From contig NC_079886.1 in NCBI RefSeq assembly GCF_029227915.1, positions 11,739,501-11,803,500 of the forward strand: a DNA stretch of 64,000 nucleotides, in the 5' to 3' direction. Each line of letters begins with the position of its first letter. Positions within the stretch are counted from its first letter, which is position 1. The stretch comes from Hydractinia symbiolongicarpus. Taxonomy: Eukaryota; Cnidaria; Hydrozoa; Anthoathecata; Hydractiniidae. Below the pieces are notes generated by a model. The model was not told where the DNA came from, made no database searches, and saw only the letters and a list, made by a program, of their open reading frames with translations. Positions 34,065 to 42,770 of the stretch are shown here, piece by piece. A program made the translations under genes and the position numbers.

Positions 34065-34690
34065 ATGCCGATTAATCCCACTTACGAAGGAGACGATTTT
34101 ACATCAGAGGAAAACATTCCAGACGATCGCGAGGAGGGATTTTTCAGTGGGCCCGAGGACCTTCCAGGGTACACCTCCACGTCCTCGATCGCGACTGAGC
34201 TGGCAACACCAGAAGGGCTAGGGATCCAACGAGATCAGCGATGGCAGCTGGCAAAAACAAAAGTCGACGATATTTACGATTTCCTAACCAAGGAGCTAAG
34301 CAAGCCTGACGCGAGATATTACAATGCGTTTGAAGTACGAGAAAACTAGCTTCTTTTCGATGGCATACAGATCACGAAAGGGGAGGGTGAATTGAGAGCC
34401 GTTGCAGCGATACAGACAGATTTAGGTGCAAGGCGCTTGTATGCCATTGGATTTACCGAATACAATACACCGAAAAAAGGCAGTAGTAAGGGGTTAGCTC
34501 AGAGACGTAAAAATAGACCTTTACTTCAACCAAATGTAAGCGAGGATGAGCCCTACCCCCACCGTGATAACGGTAGCCTTGGTATCACATGTGATAACGC
34601 AGTCTGCGACTCTGTTGCTGCGTCAACTGCTGATGACTCTGGGACTGTGCGGCACAGCGCGAAGCCCCGCGTTGCTGCAAGGGGGTGTGG
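34065..34690 (+). pseudogene. N-terminal fragment of the Polinton coiled-coil/membrane protein
   Basis: Starts MPINPTYEGDDF. The blocks VDDIYDFLTKELSKPDARYY and, after an in-frame TAG at 34,347, LGARRLYAIGFTEYNTPKKG match in order the N-terminal third of the 430-residue protein at 61,842-63,134 (LYDRLSEGSLSKPEVLH, LGKRRLRNLGFDIPKGK). After about 34,520 the reading no longer matches; the rest is deleted. Confidence 0.6.
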
Positions 34691-34930
34691 CAGACCCTGC
34701 GCTATTGGTACTTGATGCTTGGAACTCTGTGGTCTGGCAACGTTAATCTCCGGATTTACACCGATGCTGAAATAGTCCTTGCTGATGAGGAATTTGCTCG
34801 TAAAATTCGAAATTCTACCTATCCTCAGGTTGATATCACTCAAGATCATGTACACAGCATGAGCAACACTAAAATCGACCTTGGACCGTGCATAGTTGAG
34901 CACGTCTTCGAACTCACCAATCTCTCCGAG
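34690..34930 (-). pseudogene. C-terminal fragment of a minor structural protein
   Basis: Minus strand. LNYARSKVDFSVAHAVYM and KFLISKDYFSIGVNPEINV match the end of the protein at 56,238-57,074 (LNYASSKVDYSVGQGIYM, KILISGEDLTIGINLKVNV). The N-terminal three quarters are absent: upstream sequence belongs to the divergent plus-strand gene. Confidence 0.65.
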
Positions 34931-35432
34931 GAACTCCGAATGGAGATCATGAACGGCTTGTACAGAATCGAGGATTTAGCGACTATCGTCAACAGTCAGG
35001 CACAGGGTAAGATCCAACTGTTTGTCCTGAAGAATGGACTCTGCAGGCTCCGTGTCAGCAACGGGTACACGGTGGTAATTCATCTCCATCTGCAAGAGCT
35101 CTTGGGCCTACCCAACGATCCTAGTAAAAAGCACTACACGAAGGGCGATTACGATTCAGTCTATAAGACTGACGTGTACCAGCGGTTACAACTTGTTTGC
35201 CATCAGTTAGATGAGGATGATTGCCTACTAGATGAAAATCGAAACTTTTGGCTTTGCTTTCCACAAAGAGTTAAATGCATGGGGAGACATGCTTACCTGG
35301 AGTTTTGACACTCCAATCTACCTTCCCCTGAAGGGCTCCACAGACAGGCTGGAGTTCATGTTGACAGACGAGTATCATCATGAAAAGGACGCCTCTTTCG
35401 TGGGAATTATGATACATTTACTCATAGAATAA
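34904..35432 (+). pseudogene. Minor structural (jelly-roll-like) protein, 5' deleted, frameshifted
   Basis: The plus frame from about 34,904 (FELTNLSEELRMEIMNGLY) through KIQLFVLKNGLCRLRVSNGYTVVI and LLGLPND corresponds in place and pattern to 57,300-57,857. A frameshift near 35,260 leads to LPLKGSTDRLEFMLTDEY ending TAA at 35,430. The head of the gene and the promoter region shared with the minus gene are deleted. Likely a minor capsid or penton component. Confidence 0.5.
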
Positions 35433-36074
35433 ATGACAGACATTGCAAAGCTTTATCCGAGCTTACCGAGTGCTCCTGGGCACGAGCCTGACGAAAGTTA
35501 GGTCTACAGACTGAAGAAGATCGAGGAGATTGAGCGGTTCCTGCGGGGTGAGATCAAAGAGCGCGACAAGCTGGCCAAAAAGTTCAAGATGCATGGCACG
35601 TGGGTACGGTTCTGCGATCACGGATTGGTCAGTATCAGCATTATCACCTCAGGTGTCGGAATAGGGGCGCTGGCCTCAGGTCTTGGAGCTCCCCTCTGCA
35701 TAGCCATGGGAGGTATCACTATTGCCGTGGGAATCGGGCAAGCTAGTCTGCGGAATGCCGGGAAGAGACTTGGTGACAATTCGAAGAAGCATGAGAGCAT
35801 AAGACTACTGGCAGAGACTAAGCTCAACTCCGTTGTCGACCTGATCAGCAAAGCGGTGGAGAACGGTGTGATTAGCGACTATGAATTCAGCCTGATCATG
35901 CAAGAGAAGCAAAAATACATGATGCTCAAGGAGCAGATCCGTCAACGAACAAAAAGGATCGTGGACTCTATCAATGAACGTGAACGTTAGCAGCTGGTTG
36001 CAAAGGAGCATGAGGAGGCGAAGGATGAACTGTTGAAAAAACTTCAATATGCACAGTATGTCAGCGGTACTTAG
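35433..36074 (+). pseudogene. Polinton protein with hydrophobic glycine-rich core, two in-frame TAG codons
   Basis: ATG at 35,433 overlaps the previous gene's end region. LYPSLPSAPG at the N terminus, then TAG (35,499), a charged helix, a Gly/Ala/Ile-rich hydrophobic block (ISIITSGVGIGALASGL), a second TAG (35,988) and a charged tail to TAG 36,072, all in one frame. Same family as 63,187-63,678 and 63,750-end. The layout (helix, GxGxGx membrane-like core, helix) resembles a membrane-interacting minor virion protein. Function not known. Confidence 0.6.
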
Positions 36075-36108
36075 AATCCCCGCCTGTGTATTCGTAGATC
36101 TCTCGAGT

Positions 36109-36132
36109 CTAGTTGGTTGTTCAACACACTAG
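36109..36132. terminator. Hairpin between convergent gene ends
   Basis: CTAGT/ACTAG outer and GTTG/CAAC inner stems with a 2x2 internal loop. It lies 35 nt after the plus-strand stop (36,074) and 9 nt before the minus-strand stop (36,142). Confidence 0.6.
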
Positions 36133-36141
36133 ATCGCCTGC

Positions 36142-36438
36142 TTACACAATATCGAGCACTTCTCCCGTATCTCGATCTATCAGCATGTCGCCATCGTGTA
36201 CGACATGTCGCTGAAAAGCAGCGAGCTCTCTCAGGTACTGTTCAAGATTCTTCTGCCAAGCAATCCTAGTACAAGGCTCGCAGTAGGGCCCGTCCGTTTG
36301 TGCCGAAGCAGGCTTGTACTTGGCTTTGCAGATTGCCTCAAGAAGAGGGGCCTTATTCATCGTTGAATAACGAGGAATTTGCAGTGCTCTCGCTTCCTTT
36401 TTAAGTGCTTCCACGTTTGTTTGTATGGTTGAAGTCAA
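36142..36438 (-). CDS. SAP/Rho-N-like small DNA-binding protein
   Basis: About 98 codons; no ATG at the top of the frame, so the true start may be an internal ATG at 36,360 or the 5' part is lost. VEALKKEARALQIPRYSTMNKAPLLEAI resembles a SAP helix-extended-helix DNA-binding motif, followed by a CEPC pair. An open frame of unknown role, perhaps replication or genome condensation. Confidence 0.45.
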   Translation of the reverse strand: MTSTIQTNVEALKKEARALQIPRYSTMNKAPLLEAICKAKYKPASAQTDGPYCEPCTRIAWQKNLEQYLRELAAFQRHVVHDGDMLIDRDTGEVLDIV

Positions 36439-36446
36439 CCATACAA
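36421..36446. terminator. Perfect 12-bp hairpin after the 36,451 gene
   Basis: TTGTATGGTTGA pairs with TCAACCATACAA, loop AG, starting 4 nt beyond the minus-strand stop at 36,451. Confidence 0.75.
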
Positions 36447-36450
36447 CTCT

Positions 36451-36738
36451 TTACATGCATTCCATCATATAAACCTGAGGGTAGTAGTTCTTACCTTGCA
36501 CGTACACCGACGATAATGCCATGATGGCATTGGCTTGGCAGAGTTCATTGTAGGGTATCGGCATACCATGGAATTTAGTGGTGATCGAGTCCTTGAAATA
36601 CCTAAGCTTTGCATTGATATAGCAATCTTTTTTGACTGGTTCTGTCGTCAATTTTTCGGAGATTAACTCCTCGATTTTAGCCCAGATTTGACGATACTCG
36701 GTAACCCAATCCGGGTACTCTTCGAAATCAAGACTCAT
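36451..36738 (-). CDS. Unknown small Polinton protein
   Basis: 95 residues, ATG start, TAA stop, intact. Contains WVTEYRQIWAKIEELI and GKNYYPQVYMMECM at the C terminus. No known domain recognised. It lies between two gene-end hairpins, which supports it being a real transcription unit. Confidence 0.45.
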   Translation of the reverse strand: MSLDFEEYPDWVTEYRQIWAKIEELISEKLTTEPVKKDCYINAKLRYFKDSITTKFHGMPIPYNELCQANAIMALSSVYVQGKNYYPQVYMMECM

Positions 36739-36763
36739 TGCTGGTACTGCATTGGCGTTGTAC

Positions 36764-36787
36764 CTGGTAACCCCGTGTGCTTACCAG
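36764..36787. terminator. Hairpin overlapping the end of the 36,989 gene
   Basis: CTGGTAA pairs with TTACCAG, 10-nt loop. On the minus strand the frameshifted gene reads LNIW then TAA inside this hairpin. Confidence 0.6.
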
Positions 36788-36989
36788 ATATTTAGTGTTT
36801 TTACCCTGAGGGCTACCACAAGGTCCCGTGTATGATATCCAATCACATACTTTTGATCCTTCCCCCATTGACTGGCACAGGATCCGACACGGTCAGATAT
36901 TCCACATTAATATCGTTAATGTCTGTGAAGGTGGTTGCAAATGAGTAGAATAATTTAGGTTTGACAAGCTTATTTTCAAACTGAAGCAT
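36781..36989 (-). pseudogene. Unknown small Polinton gene, frameshifted
   Basis: Minus-strand ATG at 36,989. MLQFENKLVKPKLFYSFA then DINVEYLTVSDPVPVNGG runs to a stop at 36,843. A different frame continues with YVIGYHTRDLVVALRVK up to TAA at 36,781, exactly at the hairpin. Probably one gene with a frameshift near 36,850. Not recognised. Confidence 0.35.
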
Positions 36990-37190
36990 CTTGTTTACTT
37001 GGAGACATAACCCCAACTAGGGTCTTCTATGTCGTTGAAGCTTTAGCGCAAGCGCAACTTCCACCATTGTACGTGGTGTACAGTTAGTAGCAGTATCAAC
37101 AGAGCATTTTGGCGCTTATCAAGGGCTTCCGTCCAGAGTTGCATCTGTCGTACTCGTTAAGCACGCGTTCACATTCGTCACATTGCTCCT

Positions 37191-37568
37191 TCACAAGAGC
37201 TCAAGACCTGCCTTTTCATCCTCTGAGAAGCACCAGTCTACGACTCTGTCAGGATGCCAGGTTATCGGAAGAAGCTGACGGTAGGCAGATAGTACTTCGT
37301 ATTCATCTTCAGAAACCAAGAGGCACATGTCTCGGGTGACAAACCAGTCCGGAACAAACCCGAATACCACAGGATACTTTTCAACAGCCTTGTTGCATAT
37401 GCCTCGCGTCTTGAACCTGTCGGCGATATACTTGAATAGGTAGGGATTCCTTCTAACAACCTTGTTGCACATGTCTCGCGTCTTGAATTGATCCGGTACA
37501 TACCTTAGCACCGGGGGATCCTCCTCAACCAATTTTTTCCATCTATCTTGCCTCCTGAACCAACTCAT
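37191..37568 (-). CDS. VPD-repeat protein (DUF4116-like), next to right TIR
   Basis: I place the start at MSWFRRQ (37,568); an earlier in-frame ATG lies at 37,592. Three tandem units of about 21 residues: YVPDQFKTRDMCNKVV, YIADRFKTRGICNKAV and FVPDWFVTRDMC. Such repeats occur in uncharacterised proteins of giant viruses and cnidarian Polintons. The tail has WHPDRVVDWCFSEDEK. The frame is intact. It could be a protein-binding repeat; role unknown. Confidence 0.6.
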   Translation of the reverse strand: MSWFRRQDRWKKLVEEDPPVLRYVPDQFKTRDMCNKVVRRNPYLFKYIADRFKTRGICNKAVEKYPVVFGFVPDWFVTRDMCLLVSEDEYEVLSAYRQLLPITWHPDRVVDWCFSEDEKAGLELL

Positions 37569-37658
37569 CTTCTCCCCGCGTACACAATTCAACCTTGAAT
37601 GGTGGACATTTGGTTAAGGGCTACTGCGCACGCGTTGATTTTTGTTGAGCATTTATTA

Positions 37659-37867
37659 GGAATTCCCCCTACTCAACTCACGGTATTTGTCGGATTTGTC
37701 GGATGTGTCGGCCTTGTTGGCTAGGTCACGTGACTTTCTTACTCGTTTGAGGTATGATGGAATCTGTGACGTCACAAGGTCTTTTGGGGGTATCAAAGGA
37801 GTGTTTTTTAGTGGGGGTTTGACCATAGAAAGGTCCCGGTGTACCTTTAGGGACCCCCTACTACTAC
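37659..37867 (-). repeat. Right TIR of family-2 Polinton
   Basis: Inverted counterpart of 21,832-22,051, with the same CRE-like and E-box-like palindromes retained (near 37,768 and 37,726). Ends CTACTACTAC directly before the right TTGCTT. Confidence 0.92.
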
Positions 37868-37873
37868 TTGCTT
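37868..37873. repeat. Target-site duplication, right copy (TTGCTT)
   Basis: Partner of 21,826-21,831. Downstream bases continue the interrupted polB reading frame. Confidence 0.9.
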
Positions 37874-38275
37874 CAACCGATTCGATGATAAACAACTACC
37901 AGATAAAAAAGATTTATACAGTCTATTAAGTGACGAACATATCACCGATTAACAATATCAACATGCTAAAAAAGTGTGGAATGAGTTTGATTTATGGACA
38001 ATGGGTGATCTTTACCTAAAATTTGATGTATTGATATTGGCTGATATATTTGAAAACTGCAGAAGTACATGTCTGCAATATTATGGACTTAATCCATGCC
38101 ATTATTATACATCTCCTGGATTATCTTGGAATGCTATGTTGAAAATGACAAAAATAGAACTTGAACTGATGACAAATATTGATATGTTCCAATTCATTCA
38201 AAAAGAACCAAGGGGTGGTGTGTCATATATAGCAAACAGATATTCGAAAGCAACAATAAATACATGAAGGACTAC
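37874..38275 (+). pseudogene. Family-1 Polinton DNA polymerase B, continuation after the inserted element
   Basis: Directly continues the frame broken at 21,831. VWNEFDLWTMGDLYLKFDV...ADIFENCR contains the exo III region, followed by YYTSPGLSWNAMLKMT and RGGVSYIANRYSKA, conserved just before the polymerase palm. One in-frame TAA lies at about 37,950. Similarity stops near 38,275; the palm motifs A, B and C are not found anywhere later in this family-1 reading, so the gene is truncated by further insertions or deletions. Confidence 0.8.
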
Positions 38276-38950
38276 TTTAAAGGGATTAATTTTCGCGGGG
38301 ATTAAATTTCCTCGCAAAAAATTTGAAATTTTCTTTTTTTAACGTTTGCTGAATTTCAGAATCAAAACCAAACAATGCCATTTTTAACACGTAGCAAGCC
38401 AATTCGTTATGTAAAAAGTGCACGAAATATTTTTCCTCTTATTGATTATTAGTGGATGGAAAGCGTATGGTATTACTGGTGCAGTTGAAAAGGGGCTGGT
38501 AGGTCTTGATTTTCTTGATCCATTCATTGACATTGATCTAATGCTTGATTTTAGGAGTGAGAGGAATAACCACTTTGAGTGAAGAAGAATTAGGTATATG
38601 ATATTCAAAAAGAAAAAATGATGACGATGTGTATACCTGTTGTCTTCATCGTATAGATCTTGAAATGCTGATCAAGAAAATGTATAGATTCGTGTATCTT
38701 TCACAAACAGTTGCAAGAGATATTAGGGTTTAAAGTTTTTTTGGTGACGTCATCAACCTGTTAAACCGAAACATATCCAGGATCCAGGTTTGGGAAACTT
38801 ACCCAAATCAAATGCGATAAATATATCTAAAAAAGAAGCATATCATTACAATGAAAAAACCACATATAGAACCGGAGACATTAAGCGTGGACAGATAACA
38901 CTAAACATTTAAAAGTTGACACTACAGTTCTAGAAATAATCAGGATTGAG
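38276..38950. other. Unassigned repeat-like DNA, no gene
   Basis: Opens with TTAATTTTCGCGGGGATTAAATTTCC-type sequence resembling a MITE end. Around 38,745 it has GACGTCATCAACC, as in the repeat at 3.9-4.5 kb. No coding region could be defined. Confidence 0.3.
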
Positions 38951-39462
38951 TTATTGGAGAGCATCTGCTTCTCTTTGCACTAGTTCGATATCGGGCATCT
39001 CCATAAATCTCCTCTTTTTGTGCGTACGTAATCCAAGGATGGACAGAATCATCGATCTTAGCAGACTGTAATTAGCTCTTGTTCGTATATAACTAACAGT
39101 TGCACTAAATTCGTTGTTCTTCTTTAGCAATATATGATCTGCTAACTTAGCGTAAAATCTACGACACTTGCTTCCCATTCCTCCAGTAGCGCTAAAAAAA
39201 GTGGTGTAAACGAACAATTTTCAGTTTGTATGATTCTAACATTATATGCTCTTTTCTTCGACCTTTCGTTCGTGTCATACGCTTTTTCCATAGAAATGTT
39301 GCTAGAGCATCGATATTGTGGGTTATATACCCTTACATCGAAATACGCTCTCTGTCCATAGCACCAGAAATCTCTGGCTGCATTGTCAACACGCGCCTTG
39401 TCTTGTTGTTTGTTGGATGCATTGCTGACGTCATCAAAATTCATATGACGCTTATGTTTCAA
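38951..39462 (-). pseudogene. TE-associated protein fragment (FDVRVYNP family), frameshifted
   Basis: Minus strand in two frames: 39,142-39,462 (RVDNAARDFW, RAYFDVRVYNPQY, KKRAYNVRI) and 38,951-39,217 (FFSATGGMGSKCRRFYAKLA, LLRSMILSILG). Such proteins recur beside retroelements in cnidarian genomes; I cannot name the family with confidence. The D-x-RV-NP core hints at a nuclease-like fold, which is speculative. Confidence 0.5.
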
Positions 39463-39508
39463 TTTTATCCTGCCTCAGTGGATTTTTCCACGGGCTTTAT
39501 CGACTAGT

Positions 39509-39720
39509 CTCTATAATAATACGCTAAGTGTGTCTGTCTGTCTGTGACAGGCAAAGTTGATATCGTCATTTTCCTTTGATGTTGCTGAAATTCTCTTTGA
39601 AGTCGCCGAAAAAATTATGTCCATTTTGCTAGCGGGTTTACTTTGTTTACATCACGTGATGAAAACGACTCAATTTGATTTGCTGAAATAAATTTAACGG
39701 CTAACTTTCGAAAAATGGTG
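39509..39720. repeat. Second copy of the TCTCTATAATAATACG repeat, 5' part
   Basis: TCTCTATAATAATACGC followed by GTGTGTCTGTCTGTC, as at 3,899. Similarity fades within about 50-200 nt, so only the end of the element is present. Confidence 0.45.
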
Positions 39721-39727
39721 TCCTCTC

Positions 39728-40060
39728 GCCACCAAAAAAACCCACAAAAGAACAATCTTAAAAAAAGTAACATAAGTGGTTCAAAAAAGAATATTTAAAA
39801 AGAAAAAAGTCCAAGTGAAGAAGTAGAAAAGTGAAAGTGGAGCTACGTGGAGCTAGAAGTAAAGTAAATTTAGAAGTAGAAAATAAAGACCACCAAAAAA
39901 AGCACAGAAGAACGATCCCTTTACCTTGAAAAAAAGGGGCAAAAGTGGTTTAAAAAAGCATAGCTATGTATTTAAAAAGAAAAGAGACCAAGTGAAGAAG
40001 TAGAAAAGTGAAGTGAGAAGTGGAGCTAGATGTAAAGTAAAGTTAGAAGTAGAAAACAAA
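39728..40060. repeat. Diverged tandem duplication of about 165 bp
   Basis: 39,728-39,890 and 39,891-40,060 share CCACCAAAAAAA...AGAAGAAC, AAGTGAAGAAGTAGAAAAGTG, GGAGCTAGA and TTAGAAGTAGAAAA blocks in the same order. It lies directly before the gypsy zinc-knuckle frame and may be its 5' leader. Confidence 0.6.
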
Positions 40061-40074
40061 GGCTAGAGTTTAAA

Positions 40075-40629
40075 GTGGATTTGAAATCACAAATAGTAAG
40101 AGGTAAGAACTTGTCGAGCAGAGGGAATAGCAGTAGCCGACAAGATAACTATAAAACATGTTATAGATGTGGGAACGACTACCCACATTCTCAGGCATGT
40201 CCGGCCAAAGGGAAAGAATGTAATAAATGCCACAAGATCGGTCATTTTGCCCGTTGCTCATTAAACAGCAATACGGCTACTTCTGATTCCTCTGACTCTG
40301 GTGCTGAAAATGTGAACAGTTTACATCTATTTATGTTATCTACCGCGGGGAATGCTAACAACAACAATAATAATTGTATTGCTAGTGTCCGTTCTAATTC
40401 AAATACACACTATGAGTCAAAAGTTTTGGTTTGCGCTAAGAATAGTGAGATCAAAGATATAGAACGATTTTATACAAAAGTGAAGGTAGAAGGGGTCACA
40501 CCCACACGATTCTTAATAGATACCGGTTCTGCTTTGAATATTTTGAACACAAAAACATTTCACAAAGTGAACGAAAATTGTGGCGAAAAAACTTCGCTTA
40601 CAAAAGACAGCCACCAAGGTGATCATTGA
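40075..40629 (+). pseudogene. Gypsy nucleocapsid and aspartic protease, 5' piece
   Basis: Two zinc knuckles, [16 protein letters not shown] (CCHC-like) and [13 protein letters not shown], an Asn/Ser-rich linker, then the protease active site [12 protein letters not shown]. The frame leaves gypsy similarity at about 40,607 (SLTK...) where the inserted element starts. The Gag domain upstream of the knuckles is missing. Confidence 0.75.
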
Positions 40630-41078
40630 GCGGGTGATTTCGGCCAAACTTCGGATCCCCTTTCAAATATTTATGATCTCCTTCTCGGAGCTAAAAACTA
40701 ACCTTTGACTTTTTATTTCTAGAAATTAACGATCTCCTACTCAGAAAACACGCTGTTTTGATACACTTAAAATTTCCCAGAAATCCCGTGCTTTTGCTTT
40801 ATCAACATGGTAGCAATGATGCTGTGGTTTTGTTCTTACATGTATTTACTGTGTTTATTAGGTATTGGTTGCTTTCTTCCAATAATGTTTGTACCTTGTT
40901 GTTGTACCTTATACCTTGTTGTTGTACCTTATACATTGTTGTTGTACCTTATACCTTGTTGTTGTACTTTGTAGTAGTGGTTCCAGTAACATCTGTAGAG
41001 CTTTTATTACAAAAAACGAAGTATTTTTTCTCAGGCTGGCTTCAGTGGAATTATTTTTATTTCTTCAAGATACTAAAT

Positions 41079-42450
41079 ATGAATATGAATTTCATAACAG
41101 TGCAACACAACAACAGAGAAGTGAAACTTCCTAATGAAAGTTTGGATGTTCAAGAGCTTGCAAGAATGTTTAATACAAAAATAGACGGAATGCACATCAA
41201 GTATAAAATACTTGGTAGTTGGGAGAATGTATGGCCGATTAATGGCTCTTTTGATGTGCCAGGATCAGTGGGTTTTGCTTTATTGATTGCCTTGGATCAT
41301 CTTCAAGATGAAATGCCTGGTCCCTCTTCCTCACAGGCACATGTAACTCCAACGTACCATCCTTTGTTTCGGAGAGGAAATAATGCAGTTGGCTCTCGAG
41401 CAATCCCAAGCTGTAGTAAAAGAAAAGAATCGTGTGTACCCTTACTACTCAAGAAACGAAAAGTTGATAGTTGCTTTAAGACAATATGTGTAAGCGAGAT
41501 AGATGATTCTGGTAACCCAATTACTGTGTTTGAAGTTCCCATAGACCTGACCAAACTGGATAATCGATATGGGGACTTCACCACTATTCATATCCAAAAT
41601 GAGGTGGCGTATCAGTGTGGTGGCACCAGCTTCATACTCACTAATAAAAAAGGGAACCCTATAAGGGATATGCCAAGTACCCGAGGTATGTAAAATTCTT
41701 TGATTAAATATTATTTTATCCAGGTTATTTGTTTTTGTATAGTTATGATAAATTATAAATATACAAAAATTCTTGTGACAAACATTTATATATATCCTTT
41801 CTTTCATAAAATTAAGCAAGCAATAAACACTATAATTATATTTGTTACTAGGCAAAGATAACTGGAACAATAAGGCTACTGTTAGAGCTATTGCAACATC
41901 TATATATACCACATGGAGACCATCCATGTGGAATTTAATAAAAAAAGACTATGGCCATGTGGACAGCATCACCAACATTGATGATGATGATGATGACGAT
42001 GATTTTCTTATCAGTGCATTCCCTTTAATTTCGGAAGTGAAACATGTTAATGAAGATACGAATCAACCGTCACCATCGACTGAACCTTTAATATCAACTG
42101 AACCTTCTACCTCCTCATTAACATATGTCTCAAACACGGAATTAAAGAGTTTGATTGTTGATTTGCAAGAAAAAGTAGCTGCTGGTAAGGAAAATGTCCC
42201 ACCACGTACACAAGAAGTTTTTAAAAAAATTGGGGACAGCTTACGATGTATAATTTGCATGGAAATCTGTAATTGTGATAATCTGTTTTTCTGTATTCAT
42301 TGTGGAAGGATGGTTGGGTGTTTTACTTGTTGTGTTGGACTGGACAAGTGTCCAACTTGTCGAGAAGAGTTTGTAAATTGTGAAATTTGTACTAGAAAAG
42401 TAGCTTTTAAAATTCCTGGACTAGACGCATTATTAAAACAAGGACAATGA
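41079..42450 (+). CDS. RING-finger protein encoded by the rve transposon, two exons
   Basis: Exon 1 about 41,079-41,685 (MNMNFITVQHNNREVKLP start, chosen as the ATG where protein-like sequence begins), intron 41,686-41,851 (gtatgt ... ttactag), exon 2 41,852-42,450, phase consistent (G|GC = Gly). The C terminus has CIICMEICNCDNLFFC...CGRMVGCFTCC...CPTC, a C3HC4-like RING, then an extra C-x2-C. An acidic Asp run and a Ser/Thr/Pro linker precede it. RING proteins are usually E3 ubiquitin ligases. The frame is intact, which suggests a fairly recent element. Further 5' exons are possible. Confidence 0.7.
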
Positions 42451-42770
42451 AATAGCATTGACATTACATTGATGTACATATATGAAATATTTTGTTCTTA
42501 AGAGATATGCACCAAATAAATTGTCTTATATGCAATTTGTTTTTCACTTAAAAGGATGGTAGCTTGTCAAAATATTTTTTCATATGATGTACAGAACGAT
42601 TTTGTTTCAAAATTCCAAAGAATGCACGGACAACTTTGTCTCCTCTACAACAATAAGTTCGATGTGCATATATTTTATACAACATATTATATTTTGTTCA
42701 TATTTTAGCGAAGAAAAGTGCTGGACACATTTTGTTCACAAATCACATTTTGTTTTTCGTTTCTCCTTTT

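Larger units (their letters stand above)
21832..37867 (+). mobile_element. Complete family-2 Polinton/Maverick, 16.0 kb, pseudogenised
   Basis: Bounded by about 210-bp TIRs and the 6-bp duplication TTGCTT. Gene order: polB(+), membrane protein(+), small protein(+), zinc-repeat HNH(+), packaging ATPase(+), Fic(-), BRO-N(+), acidic protein(+), rve integrase(-), MASIA-type protein(-), HNH(-), major capsid(-), coiled-coil protein fragment(+), minor structural fragment(-), minor structural(+), hydrophobic-core protein(+), three small genes(-), VPD-repeat protein(-). No adenain-type cysteine protease was recognised. Higher G+C than the flanks. Nearly all genes carry stops, shifts or deletions, although TIRs still match at roughly 95% by eye. 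Confidence 0.93.

Noticed and set aside
36100-37100. Adenain/Ulp1-like cysteine protease of the Polinton
   Set aside because: I looked for an H-D-Q-C type protease in both Polintons and saw none; small genes here do not fit it.
21832-37867. Integrated giant virus or virophage rather than a Polinton
   Set aside because: Protein-primed PolB, rve integrase, long TIRs and 6-bp target duplication define a Polinton; BRO and HNH genes alone do not make it a giant virus.
40889-41040. Protein-coding TTGTTGTACCTTATACC repeats at the start of the RING exon
   Set aside because: Simple tandem DNA repeat (LLYLIPCC... pattern) in an open frame; the protein-like sequence starts only at about 41,079.
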